Assembly: GCA_050331455.1 (NCBI GenBank)
Contig: JBHJGV010000027.1
Location: forward strand, 124,001 to 188,000
DNA: 64,000 bases
Direction of reading: 5' to 3'
Source of the DNA: CAYUYV01 sp050331455
Lineage (GTDB): Bacteria; Pseudomonadota; Alphaproteobacteria; JAJFIK01
The position numbers and the translations under genes are program-made. Every line of letters starts with the position of its first letter. The first letter of the stretch is position 1. Under the pieces are notes generated by a model. It was not told the DNA's origin. It was given only the letters and a program-made list of their open reading frames with translations, and did no database searches. This document shows positions 8,539 through 16,959 of the stretch, piece after piece.

Positions 8539-9561
8539 ATGACTGAAATCGGACTGGTTCTGCAGGGCGGGGGTGCCCTCGGCGCCTATGAATATGGCGC
8601 GGTCACACGCCTCATCGAAGCCGGCGCCCGGCCCGTGGCCATCACCGGCGTGTCCATCGGCGCCATCAACGCCGCGGCCATCGCCGGCGCCAGGGATGGC
8701 GATATCGCCCGGTCTCTGCGCACGCTGTGGGAGCGCATCACCCTTGCCCCTGTGCCCTTCGTTCCGGCAGAACAGCAGGCCACCCTGTCTGCCCTGGGCA
8801 ATCCGAATTTCTACCGCCCACGGACCGATTATATGTCCATGCCCAACTGGACGAGCCTGTGCGACGTCTCGCCCATGAAGCGCACACTATCCGACATCCT
8901 GGACTTCGAGCGCCTGAACGACACCAAGCGCATGCGCATGGCCGTGACGGCGACCAATGTGGCCACGGGTGCCCTGACCCGGTTCACCAATCTGGAGAAC
9001 ACGCTGGGTCCGGACCATATCCTGGCGAGCGGCAGCCTGCCGCCGGGCTTTCCCATGACGCAGATCGACGGCCAACACTACTGGGACGGTGGTCTTTTCG
9101 ACAACACCCCCCTCCGGGCTCTGATGGAACTGCTGACCCGCGAGGAGGAGCGCTCCCTGCCCATCGTGGTCATCGACCTGTTCCCGACCCATGCAGCGAT
9201 TCCGTCCAATCTCCAGGAAGCCAAGGCCCGGCAGATGGAGATCGCCTTCGAGAACAAGTACTGGGACGAATTCGGCGGTCCCGACGGACTCATCGAATAT
9301 GCCAAGATGATCGAGGACCTGGACCGTGAACTGCCCGAAAGCTCCAGCATTCGGAAAAAGCCCGCCTATGAACGGCTGCTTGAATATCGCTGCATGAAGA
9401 ACCTGACCGTCATCCCCAGCCCCCACGCGCCCATGACCGGCGGCATGGATTTCTCCGCCCACGGCGTGAAGTCGCGCCATGACCTGGGCTATCAGGCCGC
9501 TGATGCCTTCCTGAAGGATAATCCAGGCCTGTTCGGCGGGACCACCCGCAAAGCCGCGTGA
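8539..9561 (+). CDS. Patatin-like phospholipase/esterase
   Basis: A 340-residue cytoplasmic patatin-family lipid hydrolase. The oxyanion-hole motif LQGGGALGAYEYG (8-20), the nucleophile elbow GVSIG with Ser39, and the catalytic Asp183 in WDGGLFDNTPL are all present, so the Ser-Asp dyad is complete. The C-terminal third (with LGYQAADAFL near the end) resembles the extension found in DUF3734-bearing patatins. Start ATG at 8539 has ACGGAGAA upstream. Near phaC and the CoA-transferase it could act on membrane lipid or on PHA-granule lipid, but the motifs fix only the hydrolase class. A strong terminator follows at 9611-9640. Confidence 0.88.
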   Translation: MTEIGLVLQGGGALGAYEYGAVTRLIEAGARPVAITGVSIGAINAAAIAGARDGDIARSLRTLWERITLAPVPFVPAEQQATLSALGNPNFYRPRTDYMSMPNWTSLCDVSPMKRTLSDILDFERLNDTKRMRMAVTATNVATGALTRFTNLENTLGPDHILASGSLPPGFPMTQIDGQHYWDGGLFDNTPLRALMELLTREEERSLPIVVIDLFPTHAAIPSNLQEAKARQMEIAFENKYWDEFGGPDGLIEYAKMIEDLDRELPESSSIRKKPAYERLLEYRCMKNLTVIPSPHAPMTGGMDFSAHGVKSRHDLGYQAADAFLKDNPGLFGGTTRKAA

Positions 9562-9610
9562 TCCACCTGCCGCGCGGCCGGCCTCGGACCGCGTGCGCCA
9601 CGCCTTGCAG

Positions 9611-9640
9611 CGCCGGGCCCCTCGGGAGCCCGGCGTTTTT
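9611..9640 (+). terminator. Intrinsic terminator after the patatin gene
   Basis: CGCCGGGC (9611-9618) pairs with GCCCGGCG (9628-9635) around a nine-base loop, followed by five T residues. Confidence 0.85.
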
Positions 9641-9725
9641 GGAGATGCGATGGCCCGTGATTTGTCCCCCCATCCCGAAACGCGTTAGAAACCGGCGTGT
9701 TTTTTTCGAACCGCGGGAGAGGGCA

Positions 9726-11132
9726 ATGCCGGGGCGGCGACAGGCGAGGACGCGACACCGCAACACGCGTTTGAGATGCCGTAACCGGCACCTCGCAGCG
9801 GTTTTGACCGTCAGCCTTGCCGCCGCAACCGGGCCGGCTCGAGCTGCCGACCTGAGCGATGCTCTGACCCTGACGGGACGCTATCGTGTGCGCTATGAGG
9901 CGCTGGACGGGCGGGTGCAACCGGGGCAAGCGGGCTCGGACCAGATCCTGGTCCAAAAGGCGTTGCTCGGCGCGCAATTCGACGCGGGTCCGGTCTATCT
10001 GGGGGCGGAGCTGCTGGATGCCCGGGCCTGGCTCGACGATACCGGCACGCCGCTGGGCACGGATGATGTGAACACGGTCGAACTGCTGCGCGGTTATGTG
10101 GGCACGCGAGGCCGCGGCCTCCTTTCCAAAGGGGATCGTTACGATATCATCCTTGGACGCATCACCATGGATGTGGGCAGCCGCCGCTTTGTCGCCCGCA
10201 ATCGGTTTCGCAATACGATCAACGGGTTCACGGGACTTCGCGGCCAGTGGACCGGACCCGGCGGCGACCGGGTTCAGGCCTTTTTCACCCTGCCCGTCGC
10301 GCGCCGCCCCGGCGATGTCGCCAGCCTGCTCGACAACGAGGCCGATATCGACCAGGAGCTGCCGCGCACACGCTTCTGGGGCGTGCATGTGGCGAGACCG
10401 GAACTCCTCCCCGGGCTGAGCTTTGAGGCATTCGCCTTCTGGCTCGATGAAAACGATGGCGATCGGACCGCCAGCCTCGACCGGAGTCTGTTCACCCCCG
10501 GTGTGCGGTTTGTCGCCAAACCGGCGCCGGGCCGGTTCGACGGGGAAGTCGAGGCCGCTTTCCAGGTGGGGGAGTCCAGCCGGTCGAGGGATGCCGATGC
10601 GCCGCACCTTGAGCACCGGGCCGGCTTCGTCCATGCGGAAATCGGCTACACCTTCGAGGACCGCCTGAACACGCGCCTCAGCCTCCAATATGATTTTGCC
10701 AGCGGCGACACCGATCCAAGCGACAACCAGAACAACCGGTTCGACACGCTGTTCGGCGCCCGGCGTTTTGATTTCGGACCCACAGGGATCTACGGCATCT
10801 TTGCCCGGACGAATATCAATACCCCCGGTATCCGCCTGTCCGCCGCGCCCTCGTCCCGGTGGACGGGCTTTGCCCGGTATCGCCCCGTGTTCCTCGCTGC
10901 CGCGCGCGATGCCCTGCCCACCTTCGGCGTTACGGATCCCAGCGGCGCGTCCGGCCGCTTCCTCGGTCATCAGACGGAATTCCGTATACGCCACAACATC
11001 ATTCCCGGCGCGGTGCGCCTGGAGACGGGCGCCGCCTGGCTCGCCCAGGGCCGGTTCCTGCGCGAAGCGCCCAATGCGGCACGGGACGGGGACACATTCT
11101 ACGCCTACGCCCAGACCACCTTCGCTTTCTGA
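9726..11132 (+). CDS. Outer-membrane porin of the alginate-export (AlgE-like) family
   Basis: A 468-residue protein with a basic N-terminus, a hydrophobic signal core (HLAAVLTVSLAAATGPARA) and a probable cleavage site ARA|ADLSDA near residue 44. The mature part begins TLTGRYRVRYEALDGR, alternates polar and hydrophobic residues as in a beta barrel and ends in the aromatic F expected for an outer-membrane protein. The pattern matches the Alginate_exp family (PF13372), whose alphaproteobacterial members are general outer-membrane channels; no alginate genes are nearby, so the export label should not be taken literally. GGGAGAGG precedes the ATG at 9726; earlier in-frame starts would run through the preceding terminator. 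Confidence 0.8.
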   Translation: MPGRRQARTRHRNTRLRCRNRHLAAVLTVSLAAATGPARAADLSDALTLTGRYRVRYEALDGRVQPGQAGSDQILVQKALLGAQFDAGPVYLGAELLDARAWLDDTGTPLGTDDVNTVELLRGYVGTRGRGLLSKGDRYDIILGRITMDVGSRRFVARNRFRNTINGFTGLRGQWTGPGGDRVQAFFTLPVARRPGDVASLLDNEADIDQELPRTRFWGVHVARPELLPGLSFEAFAFWLDENDGDRTASLDRSLFTPGVRFVAKPAPGRFDGEVEAAFQVGESSRSRDADAPHLEHRAGFVHAEIGYTFEDRLNTRLSLQYDFASGDTDPSDNQNNRFDTLFGARRFDFGPTGIYGIFARTNINTPGIRLSAAPSSRWTGFARYRPVFLAAARDALPTFGVTDPSGASGRFLGHQTEFRIRHNIIPGAVRLETGAAWLAQGRFLREAPNAARDGDTFYAYAQTTFAF

Positions 11133-11220
11133 CCCCGCTGAGAGGGGGCCAATCGGGTCGCCATCCGCCTCCAGACCGGCTAGGCTGAAGGACTGCGAAG
11201 GCAAGGGAAGGAGGCAGCCC

Positions 11221-13065
11221 ATGGCCGTACACGGACGCATGGATCTGGGACAGGCCCTGCAACAGGCCAGCCAATGGCTCCAGGCCGGCCGGACCGCCGA
11301 GGCCGGGACCCTGCTGGAGCGCATCCTGGCCGTCGCCCCCGAACAGCCCGACGCCCTGCAATTGCGCGGCCTCCTTGCCCGACGCCAGGGCGATCCAAAA
11401 GGCGCCGAACAGTGGCTGCGCCGCTCCCTCAAGGCCAATCCCGCTCAGGCCCATGTGCTGAACAATCTCGGCAATGTCCTGAAGGATACGGACCGTCGGG
11501 CCGAAGCCGTGGCGGCCTATCGCGAGGCCGTGCGCCTGAAGCCGGACTATGCCGATGCCTGGACCAATCTGGGGGTCGCCCTCGGCGCCCTGGACCGGCA
11601 CAGGGAGGCCGAGGAAGCCTATGGCCGCGCCCTCGCACTCACGCCCAAGGCTCCGCGGGCCCTCGCCGGACAGGGCCTCAGCCTGCGCCATTTGGAGCGC
11701 TTCGAGGAGGCCGAAGCGATGCTGCAGGCGGCCATCGCGGCCGCGCCCCAGGATGTGCGCCCCCTGAACAATTTGGCCAATCTGTACCGGGAGCAGGGCG
11801 AGGAGGCCCGTGCCGCGGCATGCTTCGAAAAGGCCCTCACCCTGATGCCGTCCGGCCATCATCTGCGGGTCGGTCTGGCGGGTGCCTATTACAATCTGGG
11901 GCGACCGGACGAGGCGGAAGCCCTGTTAACCCGGGTCCTTCAGGACCGCCCCGCCGATCTGGACGCCCACCACACCCTGACGACCATCCTGTGTTCCACC
12001 GGGCGCGGCGAGGCCGTGGCAGGCGTGTTCGAGGCCGCCCTTGCCAACGCCCCGGATCACAAAGGCCTATGGGAGGCCTATCTGGGTGCAGCCTGGCTCC
12101 TGGACCGGTTCGAGGCCGGATTGTCCGTGGTGGATCGGGCGGAGGCGGCCTGCGGTGGCCACCCCCTGTTCAGCCTGTGGCGGGCCCGGATGTTCGTGTC
12201 CCTGGGGCAGGCCGCCCGGGCCCTCGACCATCTCGACCCGGCCCTTGACGGACACGAGGCCGTGCAAGGGCACGGCATCGCCCTGGAGCGGGCCCGGGCT
12301 CATCTGGCGCTTGGGGAGTATGCGAGGGGCGCGGGGGAACTGGCCCCGGTGACCGTGGCCGACCCGGACGATTACGCCCTCTGGGCCCATCTGGAAGTGC
12401 TGTGGCGCCTCGCCGGTGATGGGCGGGCCCATTGGCTGTTGGACTATGACCGCTTTATCCGGCCCATGGAGGTGCCCCTCCCCCGCGCCTATGGGGGGGA
12501 CACGGAGCGGTTCTTTTCGGATCTCGAAACCCTGCTGCTCGGCCTGCATATCAGCACCGCGCACCCCCATGACCAGACCCTGCGACAGGGCACCCAGACC
12601 TACGGCCATCTGTTCCACCGGCGCGAGCCCCTGCTGCGCGCCGTGAAAGATGCCATCACGGAAACGATCGAGGCCTTTGCCGCGGCTCTGCCCGACGATC
12701 CGAACCACCCGTTCCTGAAACACAAGCGGCGTCCGCTTCGCTTTTCCGGGTCCTGGTCCGTGCGGCTGTTCCAGGAGGGCTTCCACGTGCCCCATTACCA
12801 TTCGGAAGGCTGGATCAGCTCCGCCTATTATGTCGTGTTGCCGCCCCGGGTCGCCGATGCCGGGACGCGGGACGGGCGGCTCCATTTCGGCCTGCCGCCC
12901 CTTGCCGTGCCCGGCGGCGCTGAGCCCGTGCGGGAGATCCAGCCGCGCAGGGGCACCCTTGCCCTTTTCCCGTCCTATTGCTGGCATGGGACAGTGCCGT
13001 TTACGGACAACACCCCGCGCATGACCATCGCCTTCGACGTGGCCCGCCGGAGCCTTTCCGACTGA
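11221..13065 (+). CDS. TPR protein with C-terminal 2-oxoglutarate/Fe(II) oxygenase domain
   Basis: A 614-residue cytoplasmic protein. Residues 1-370 form about ten tetratricopeptide-type helix pairs (for example AHVLNNLGNVLKDTDR and ADAWTNLGVALGALDR), a protein-binding array. Residues about 490-614 match the putative 2OG-Fe(II) oxygenase family PF13759: FSGSWSVRLFQEGFHVPHYH with iron-ligand candidates around HYHSEGW, then GTLALFPSYCWHGT for the distal His and PRMTIAFDV carrying the 2OG-binding Arg. It presumably hydroxylates a protein bound by the TPR array; the substrate is unknown. ATG at 11221 is preceded by AAGGAGG; in-frame codons further upstream belong to the porin region. It is convergent with the TonB receptor gene. 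Confidence 0.8.
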   Translation: MAVHGRMDLGQALQQASQWLQAGRTAEAGTLLERILAVAPEQPDALQLRGLLARRQGDPKGAEQWLRRSLKANPAQAHVLNNLGNVLKDTDRRAEAVAAYREAVRLKPDYADAWTNLGVALGALDRHREAEEAYGRALALTPKAPRALAGQGLSLRHLERFEEAEAMLQAAIAAAPQDVRPLNNLANLYREQGEEARAAACFEKALTLMPSGHHLRVGLAGAYYNLGRPDEAEALLTRVLQDRPADLDAHHTLTTILCSTGRGEAVAGVFEAALANAPDHKGLWEAYLGAAWLLDRFEAGLSVVDRAEAACGGHPLFSLWRARMFVSLGQAARALDHLDPALDGHEAVQGHGIALERARAHLALGEYARGAGELAPVTVADPDDYALWAHLEVLWRLAGDGRAHWLLDYDRFIRPMEVPLPRAYGGDTERFFSDLETLLLGLHISTAHPHDQTLRQGTQTYGHLFHRREPLLRAVKDAITETIEAFAAALPDDPNHPFLKHKRRPLRFSGSWSVRLFQEGFHVPHYHSEGWISSAYYVVLPPRVADAGTRDGRLHFGLPPLAVPGGAEPVREIQPRRGTLALFPSYCWHGTVPFTDNTPRMTIAFDVARRSLSD

Positions 13066-13160
13066 CGCCCCCCGCTCACAGCTCCGCAGGCTGACGGCCC
13101 GGCGCCTTCAGGGCTATCATCCTTTTGGGCCACCAGGCTTCTTTGCCGCCTTTGAACCAA

Positions 13161-13190
13161 GAAAAAAGACCGGCCCAGAGGGCCGGCCAT
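13161..13190 (-). terminator. Intrinsic terminator of the TonB-dependent receptor gene
   Basis: Read on the minus strand, CCGGCCC and GGGCCGG (13188-13172) close a three-base loop and are followed by a T-rich run (13170-13161). It ends the receptor transcript about 40 bases after its stop. Confidence 0.85.
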
Positions 13191-13230
13191 GAAGGTGGGG
13201 GTATTTCTGAAGAGCGTCGTCGGGATGCCG

Positions 13231-16200
13231 TCAGAGCTGGACATTCACCCCGAAAAACACGAAGCGGCTGAGATCGTAGACGCCCGGGAAGGTGTTGGCC
13301 GCCTGTTCGTTGCCGCCTTCGACACTTGTGATTGGCGGCGCATTGCCGAGCAGATTGTTCACGCCGGCCCGCAGGGTCAAATAATCCGTGACCCGCGCCT
13401 GGACCGAAAGATCGAGATAGTTTCGGGATTCCAGCATTTCGTTGATGGGCGAGGTGACCTCCACGATCGGCTCCACATTGCCCACATAGCGCCAGGTCGC
13501 CGTCGTCCGCAGGTTCCAGGGGCTGTCCCAGGTCGCCAGCAAGCGGTGGCGGAAGGCCGGGCGGGGCGTGCCGCACTGGTCCCCGAACTTGTCGAGGCAA
13601 TCGAGCGGTGCGGTCCCGGGGAACTGAACCTGTTCGAATTCCCGCGTCCAGGTGCCGGCGAAATTGAAGTTGAGGGCGCCGGCTTTTGGAAGGCCCACTT
13701 CGGCAAGGTCAAAGTCGTACCCGATCTGGAAGTCGAAACCGCTGGTCGTCAGGGTGGCGATGTTCACATTGGTGGCCGCCACACCGAATTCGAGGCCCGT
13801 CTCTACAAAGATCGACCCGAAATTGTCCCGGTTGATCAGGTCACAGAACTCGGCGCTGCCCGTGGCGAAGCACTGGGAAATGGCCTGCTGGGGCGGTACC
13901 GTGCCGATCTGGTCTTCGATCTGGATGTCGAAATAGTCGATGGAGATGGACAGACCCGGGGCGATCGACGGCGTGACCTGGAGACCCAGGGTGATGGTGT
14001 CGGCCACTTCGGGCTGGAGATCCGGATTGCCGCCGACGATGGAGTTGAACTCCCGGGAGGGCTGAACCGGAATGCTCCCGAACTGGTCCGGCGTCACACC
14101 CGTCAGGGCGCACTGTTCCAGGGTTGCCTGGGGGTTTTCGCCGGCGCAAGGGTCACCGGGCGCGAACTCGAAGCCGCCATTGCTCACCGGGCTGAACAGT
14201 TCGATGACATTGGGGGCCCGGATGGCGCGCTGGAACTGACCGCGGATCCGAAGCTGTTCGTCCACCGCCCACACGGCCCCGAGGAACCAGGTGTTCGTGC
14301 CGAAGCTGTTCGTCGCCAGATCACCGGCGATCTCGCCTTCGGTCTCGTATTCGGACCGGCGATAGGCGCCGCTGACCACGAACTCGTCCATGTAGGGCAG
14401 ACCTTCGACCACCGGGACCTGGGCCTCGATGAAGCCTTCCACCACGCGGATCTGACCGGAGACGGCGTCGAAGCCGCCCAGGCCGATGATGCCGCCGGGC
14501 CCGGCCGGAACGCTCGACACCCGATCCGGGCTCAAGGACAGGCTATCCCGGCGGTATTCCGCACCCAGAGCGACCGAGACACCGGTGTCGGCGAAGGGCG
14601 AGGTCATGCCGTACTGACCGAGATTGCCCGTGATCGAGCCGGCCACGGCGACCTGTTCCGTCTCCCCGTCGATGCGTCCCACGGTTCCGGTGACGAAGCT
14701 CAGGGACTCCGGGGTGATCAGAGTCGTCCCGTCGGCGTTTCGGTTGAAGATATTGAAGGGGGTGCAGTCCGCCGAGGCGGGGTCCCGGCAGACCACATTG
14801 CCGTCCGCGTCCTCGACCAGGAACAACGCGTCCTGCACCCGGTCGAAATCGAGGGCGCCGATCAGTTCCCGGTCCTGAAGGACACGTGCAAAGCTGCCAT
14901 AGACGTCCCAGTCGAAAGTGTCCAACAGCGTGCCGCGCAGGCCCGCCACGGCGCGCCAGGTCGTGATCGCGATGCGGTTGACCCGCCGGGTTTCCTCGCC
15001 ATCCGCGGTGACCAGCGGGATGCCGGCCACACCGGGCTCATCGGCGAGGCGGAAGCTGTTGATGAACGGAATATCGAGACTGCCCATGACGCCGGTGACC
15101 GGGTTAGGCATCCCCGCCTCCACGGCCGCGATCACTTCAGCACAGTTGTAGACGTCGAAGAGATTGCCGACCTCGCCCTGGGGCGCGTCGTCGAGAAGGG
15201 GGTTGTCGCAGTTGACCTGCAGGGGCTGGTTGAAGGTGGCGGTCGGCGACACGGCCGTCTCGGTCTCGGTGTTCATGAAACTGAGATTGCCGTAGACGTC
15301 GATATCCCGCCAGATATTGTAATGGCCCGACGCGTTGATATTAAAGCGTTCCCGCTTGGTCTGCAGGCGGAAGGACGGCTCGAAATTGAAAGTCGACACC
15401 GTCTGCGGCACGCTGCCGAAGGGCACAAGGGTCCCGTCTGCCGTCTGGAACAGGCTTTCGATCGGGCTGAAAGGATCGGCATTGGTCAGGAAGCGGCGGA
15501 AATTCGAAGAGCCGGCGCATTCGAGACCCTGCACGGAAAATTCGCTGTCGCCCTCGGAGAGGATACAGGTGCCGTTGTCCCGATCGCCGGAGCGGATCGG
15601 GTTCAGGTCCTCGAAGCCCAGAAACATGGTGACATTGCCGCGGTCGTCCGCCGTGTTCGCACCCATGAGCATTGTGGCGAACACGCCCCGGCCGTCCGTG
15701 ACGGAGTCCGGCGTCTCCAAACCGCTGGCCGCGGCCACCTGCTCCATGAAATCGATGTCGTTGTCCGCCTGGCGGAAGCCGGCCTGGCCGTCGAAAGCAA
15801 AGCCTTCGAAGTCTTCCTTCAGGATAAAGTTCACGACGCCCGCCACGGCGTCGGCGCCATACACGGCCGAGGCGCCGCCCGTCACCAGATCCACGCGTTC
15901 GATGAGCTGGGCCGGGACCATGTCCACGTTCGCTGCGGCGCTTTCCGGCGAACCGAAGGGCAGCCGCTTGCCATTGACCAGCGTCAGGGTCCGGATGGCG
16001 CCAAGGCCGCGCAAGTCGACGGTCGACACGCCGTCCACATCGATATTGTCCGAGACCGTCGTTTGGGAGGCCCGCACCTGCGGCAGAATATTGAGGATGT
16101 CCTCAATCCGTGTCGATCCGCGGGAATCCACTTCCTCCGCGCCCAACTGAAACACCGGAACCGGCGAAGACAGATTGCCCGTGGCAAGGCGCGAGCCTGT

Positions 16201-16356
16201 CACGACCATTTCTTCCACCGGCTCGGACGGATCCGGCGGCGGCGCGTCCTGCTGGGCATAGGCCGGCCCTGCAATCAACCCGCTCAACAACCCGGTCACC
16301 GTAAGTGCTGTGGTGCCCATCAACGCCGCATGCACATGCGTCCCCCGACGATGCAT
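13231..16356 (-). CDS. TonB-dependent outer-membrane receptor
   Basis: A 1041-residue receptor that imports a large or scarce ligand using TonB energy. Signal peptide: MHRRGTHVHAALMGTT then a hydrophobic core ending AYA|QQDA (about residue 34). The plug begins with EEMVVTGSRLATGN, a TonB-box-like region, and contains VDLRGLGAIRTLTLVNGKR and GASAVYGADAVAGVVNFI, typical of the receptor plug. The barrel follows to a C-terminal segment ending FVFFGVNVQL. Several Cys pairs occur in the loops. The ATG at 16356 is preceded by AGGAGG seven bases away; upstream in-frame codons are not needed. It is divergent from the propeller protein gene at 16960 across an AT-rich 600-base region. The type fits peptide or carbohydrate receptors of alphaproteobacteria; the ligand is unknown. 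Confidence 0.93.
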   Translation of the reverse strand: MHRRGTHVHAALMGTTALTVTGLLSGLIAGPAYAQQDAPPPDPSEPVEEMVVTGSRLATGNLSSPVPVFQLGAEEVDSRGSTRIEDILNILPQVRASQTTVSDNIDVDGVSTVDLRGLGAIRTLTLVNGKRLPFGSPESAAANVDMVPAQLIERVDLVTGGASAVYGADAVAGVVNFILKEDFEGFAFDGQAGFRQADNDIDFMEQVAAASGLETPDSVTDGRGVFATMLMGANTADDRGNVTMFLGFEDLNPIRSGDRDNGTCILSEGDSEFSVQGLECAGSSNFRRFLTNADPFSPIESLFQTADGTLVPFGSVPQTVSTFNFEPSFRLQTKRERFNINASGHYNIWRDIDVYGNLSFMNTETETAVSPTATFNQPLQVNCDNPLLDDAPQGEVGNLFDVYNCAEVIAAVEAGMPNPVTGVMGSLDIPFINSFRLADEPGVAGIPLVTADGEETRRVNRIAITTWRAVAGLRGTLLDTFDWDVYGSFARVLQDRELIGALDFDRVQDALFLVEDADGNVVCRDPASADCTPFNIFNRNADGTTLITPESLSFVTGTVGRIDGETEQVAVAGSITGNLGQYGMTSPFADTGVSVALGAEYRRDSLSLSPDRVSSVPAGPGGIIGLGGFDAVSGQIRVVEGFIEAQVPVVEGLPYMDEFVVSGAYRRSEYETEGEIAGDLATNSFGTNTWFLGAVWAVDEQLRIRGQFQRAIRAPNVIELFSPVSNGGFEFAPGDPCAGENPQATLEQCALTGVTPDQFGSIPVQPSREFNSIVGGNPDLQPEVADTITLGLQVTPSIAPGLSISIDYFDIQIEDQIGTVPPQQAISQCFATGSAEFCDLINRDNFGSIFVETGLEFGVAATNVNIATLTTSGFDFQIGYDFDLAEVGLPKAGALNFNFAGTWTREFEQVQFPGTAPLDCLDKFGDQCGTPRPAFRHRLLATWDSPWNLRTTATWRYVGNVEPIVEVTSPINEMLESRNYLDLSVQARVTDYLTLRAGVNNLLGNAPPITSVEGGNEQAANTFPGVYDLSRFVFFGVNVQL

Positions 16357-16959
16357 TATCGAACCTCCTACCTTTGAGATCATCGATGACCGCGCAATAC
16401 TGTCCCGGGCAGCGTCATACCAAGGCTGCCTAGGTCTATCCTTACGGTTCAGGAAAGAATGCGACATCTTTGTCTTATGATCAAGGCAATTTTGAAATTT
16501 TTATCCGAACAGAATTTAATAGTCGCAATTTTATTTCAAAACAGTCTACAGAACATTGATTTCCCAGTAAAAAACTTGAATGACCCGATGCCGAGAGTCA
16601 TTTGTCTTTAGACGAATTTTTCACTCCGGGAGATGGCCGGCATGCGGTGCGTATCCCGCATCAAGCCTTTCGTTCCGCCGGTTTGGGAGAGCGGATTCAT
16701 CCGATTACACTGCTTTTGCGGAACAATCGGACAATTTGCACGCAAATCGTAAAGCCCACCGTTTAGCTGTGGTTTTTGCGAACCGTGTTGCGCCGTATCG
16801 GCACGACTGATAATTTTCAACAAGCTTTCCGTGCACATTGATACCGGAAAGGTTTGCGTATCGGGGGATGTGCGCATCATCCGTTGCGTTGAGCGGTTTT
16901 GCGAGCGGCTTTTCGTGCGAAGGGCCGTTCGGCAAAGCGCAATTGAAAGGTAGGACCAG
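16357..16959. other. AT-rich divergent promoter region
   Basis: About 600 bases between the divergent TonB receptor and the propeller-protein gene. The stretch 16470-16620 is clearly richer in A and T than the surrounding DNA. No frame in it looks like a gene. It should hold both promoters and probably a shared regulatory site; I cannot assign a specific operator. Confidence 0.55.

Noticed and set aside
13189..16377. A plus-strand frame of over 1000 codons opposite the TonB receptor
   Set aside because: Its composition (His, Asp, Arg, Gly rich) is that of a GC-rich antisense shadow; the receptor on the other strand is certain.
16460..16485. A TTATGATCAA stretch that looks like an FNR half-site near the first TonB receptor
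   Set aside because: Only one half matches the consensus with correct spacing.
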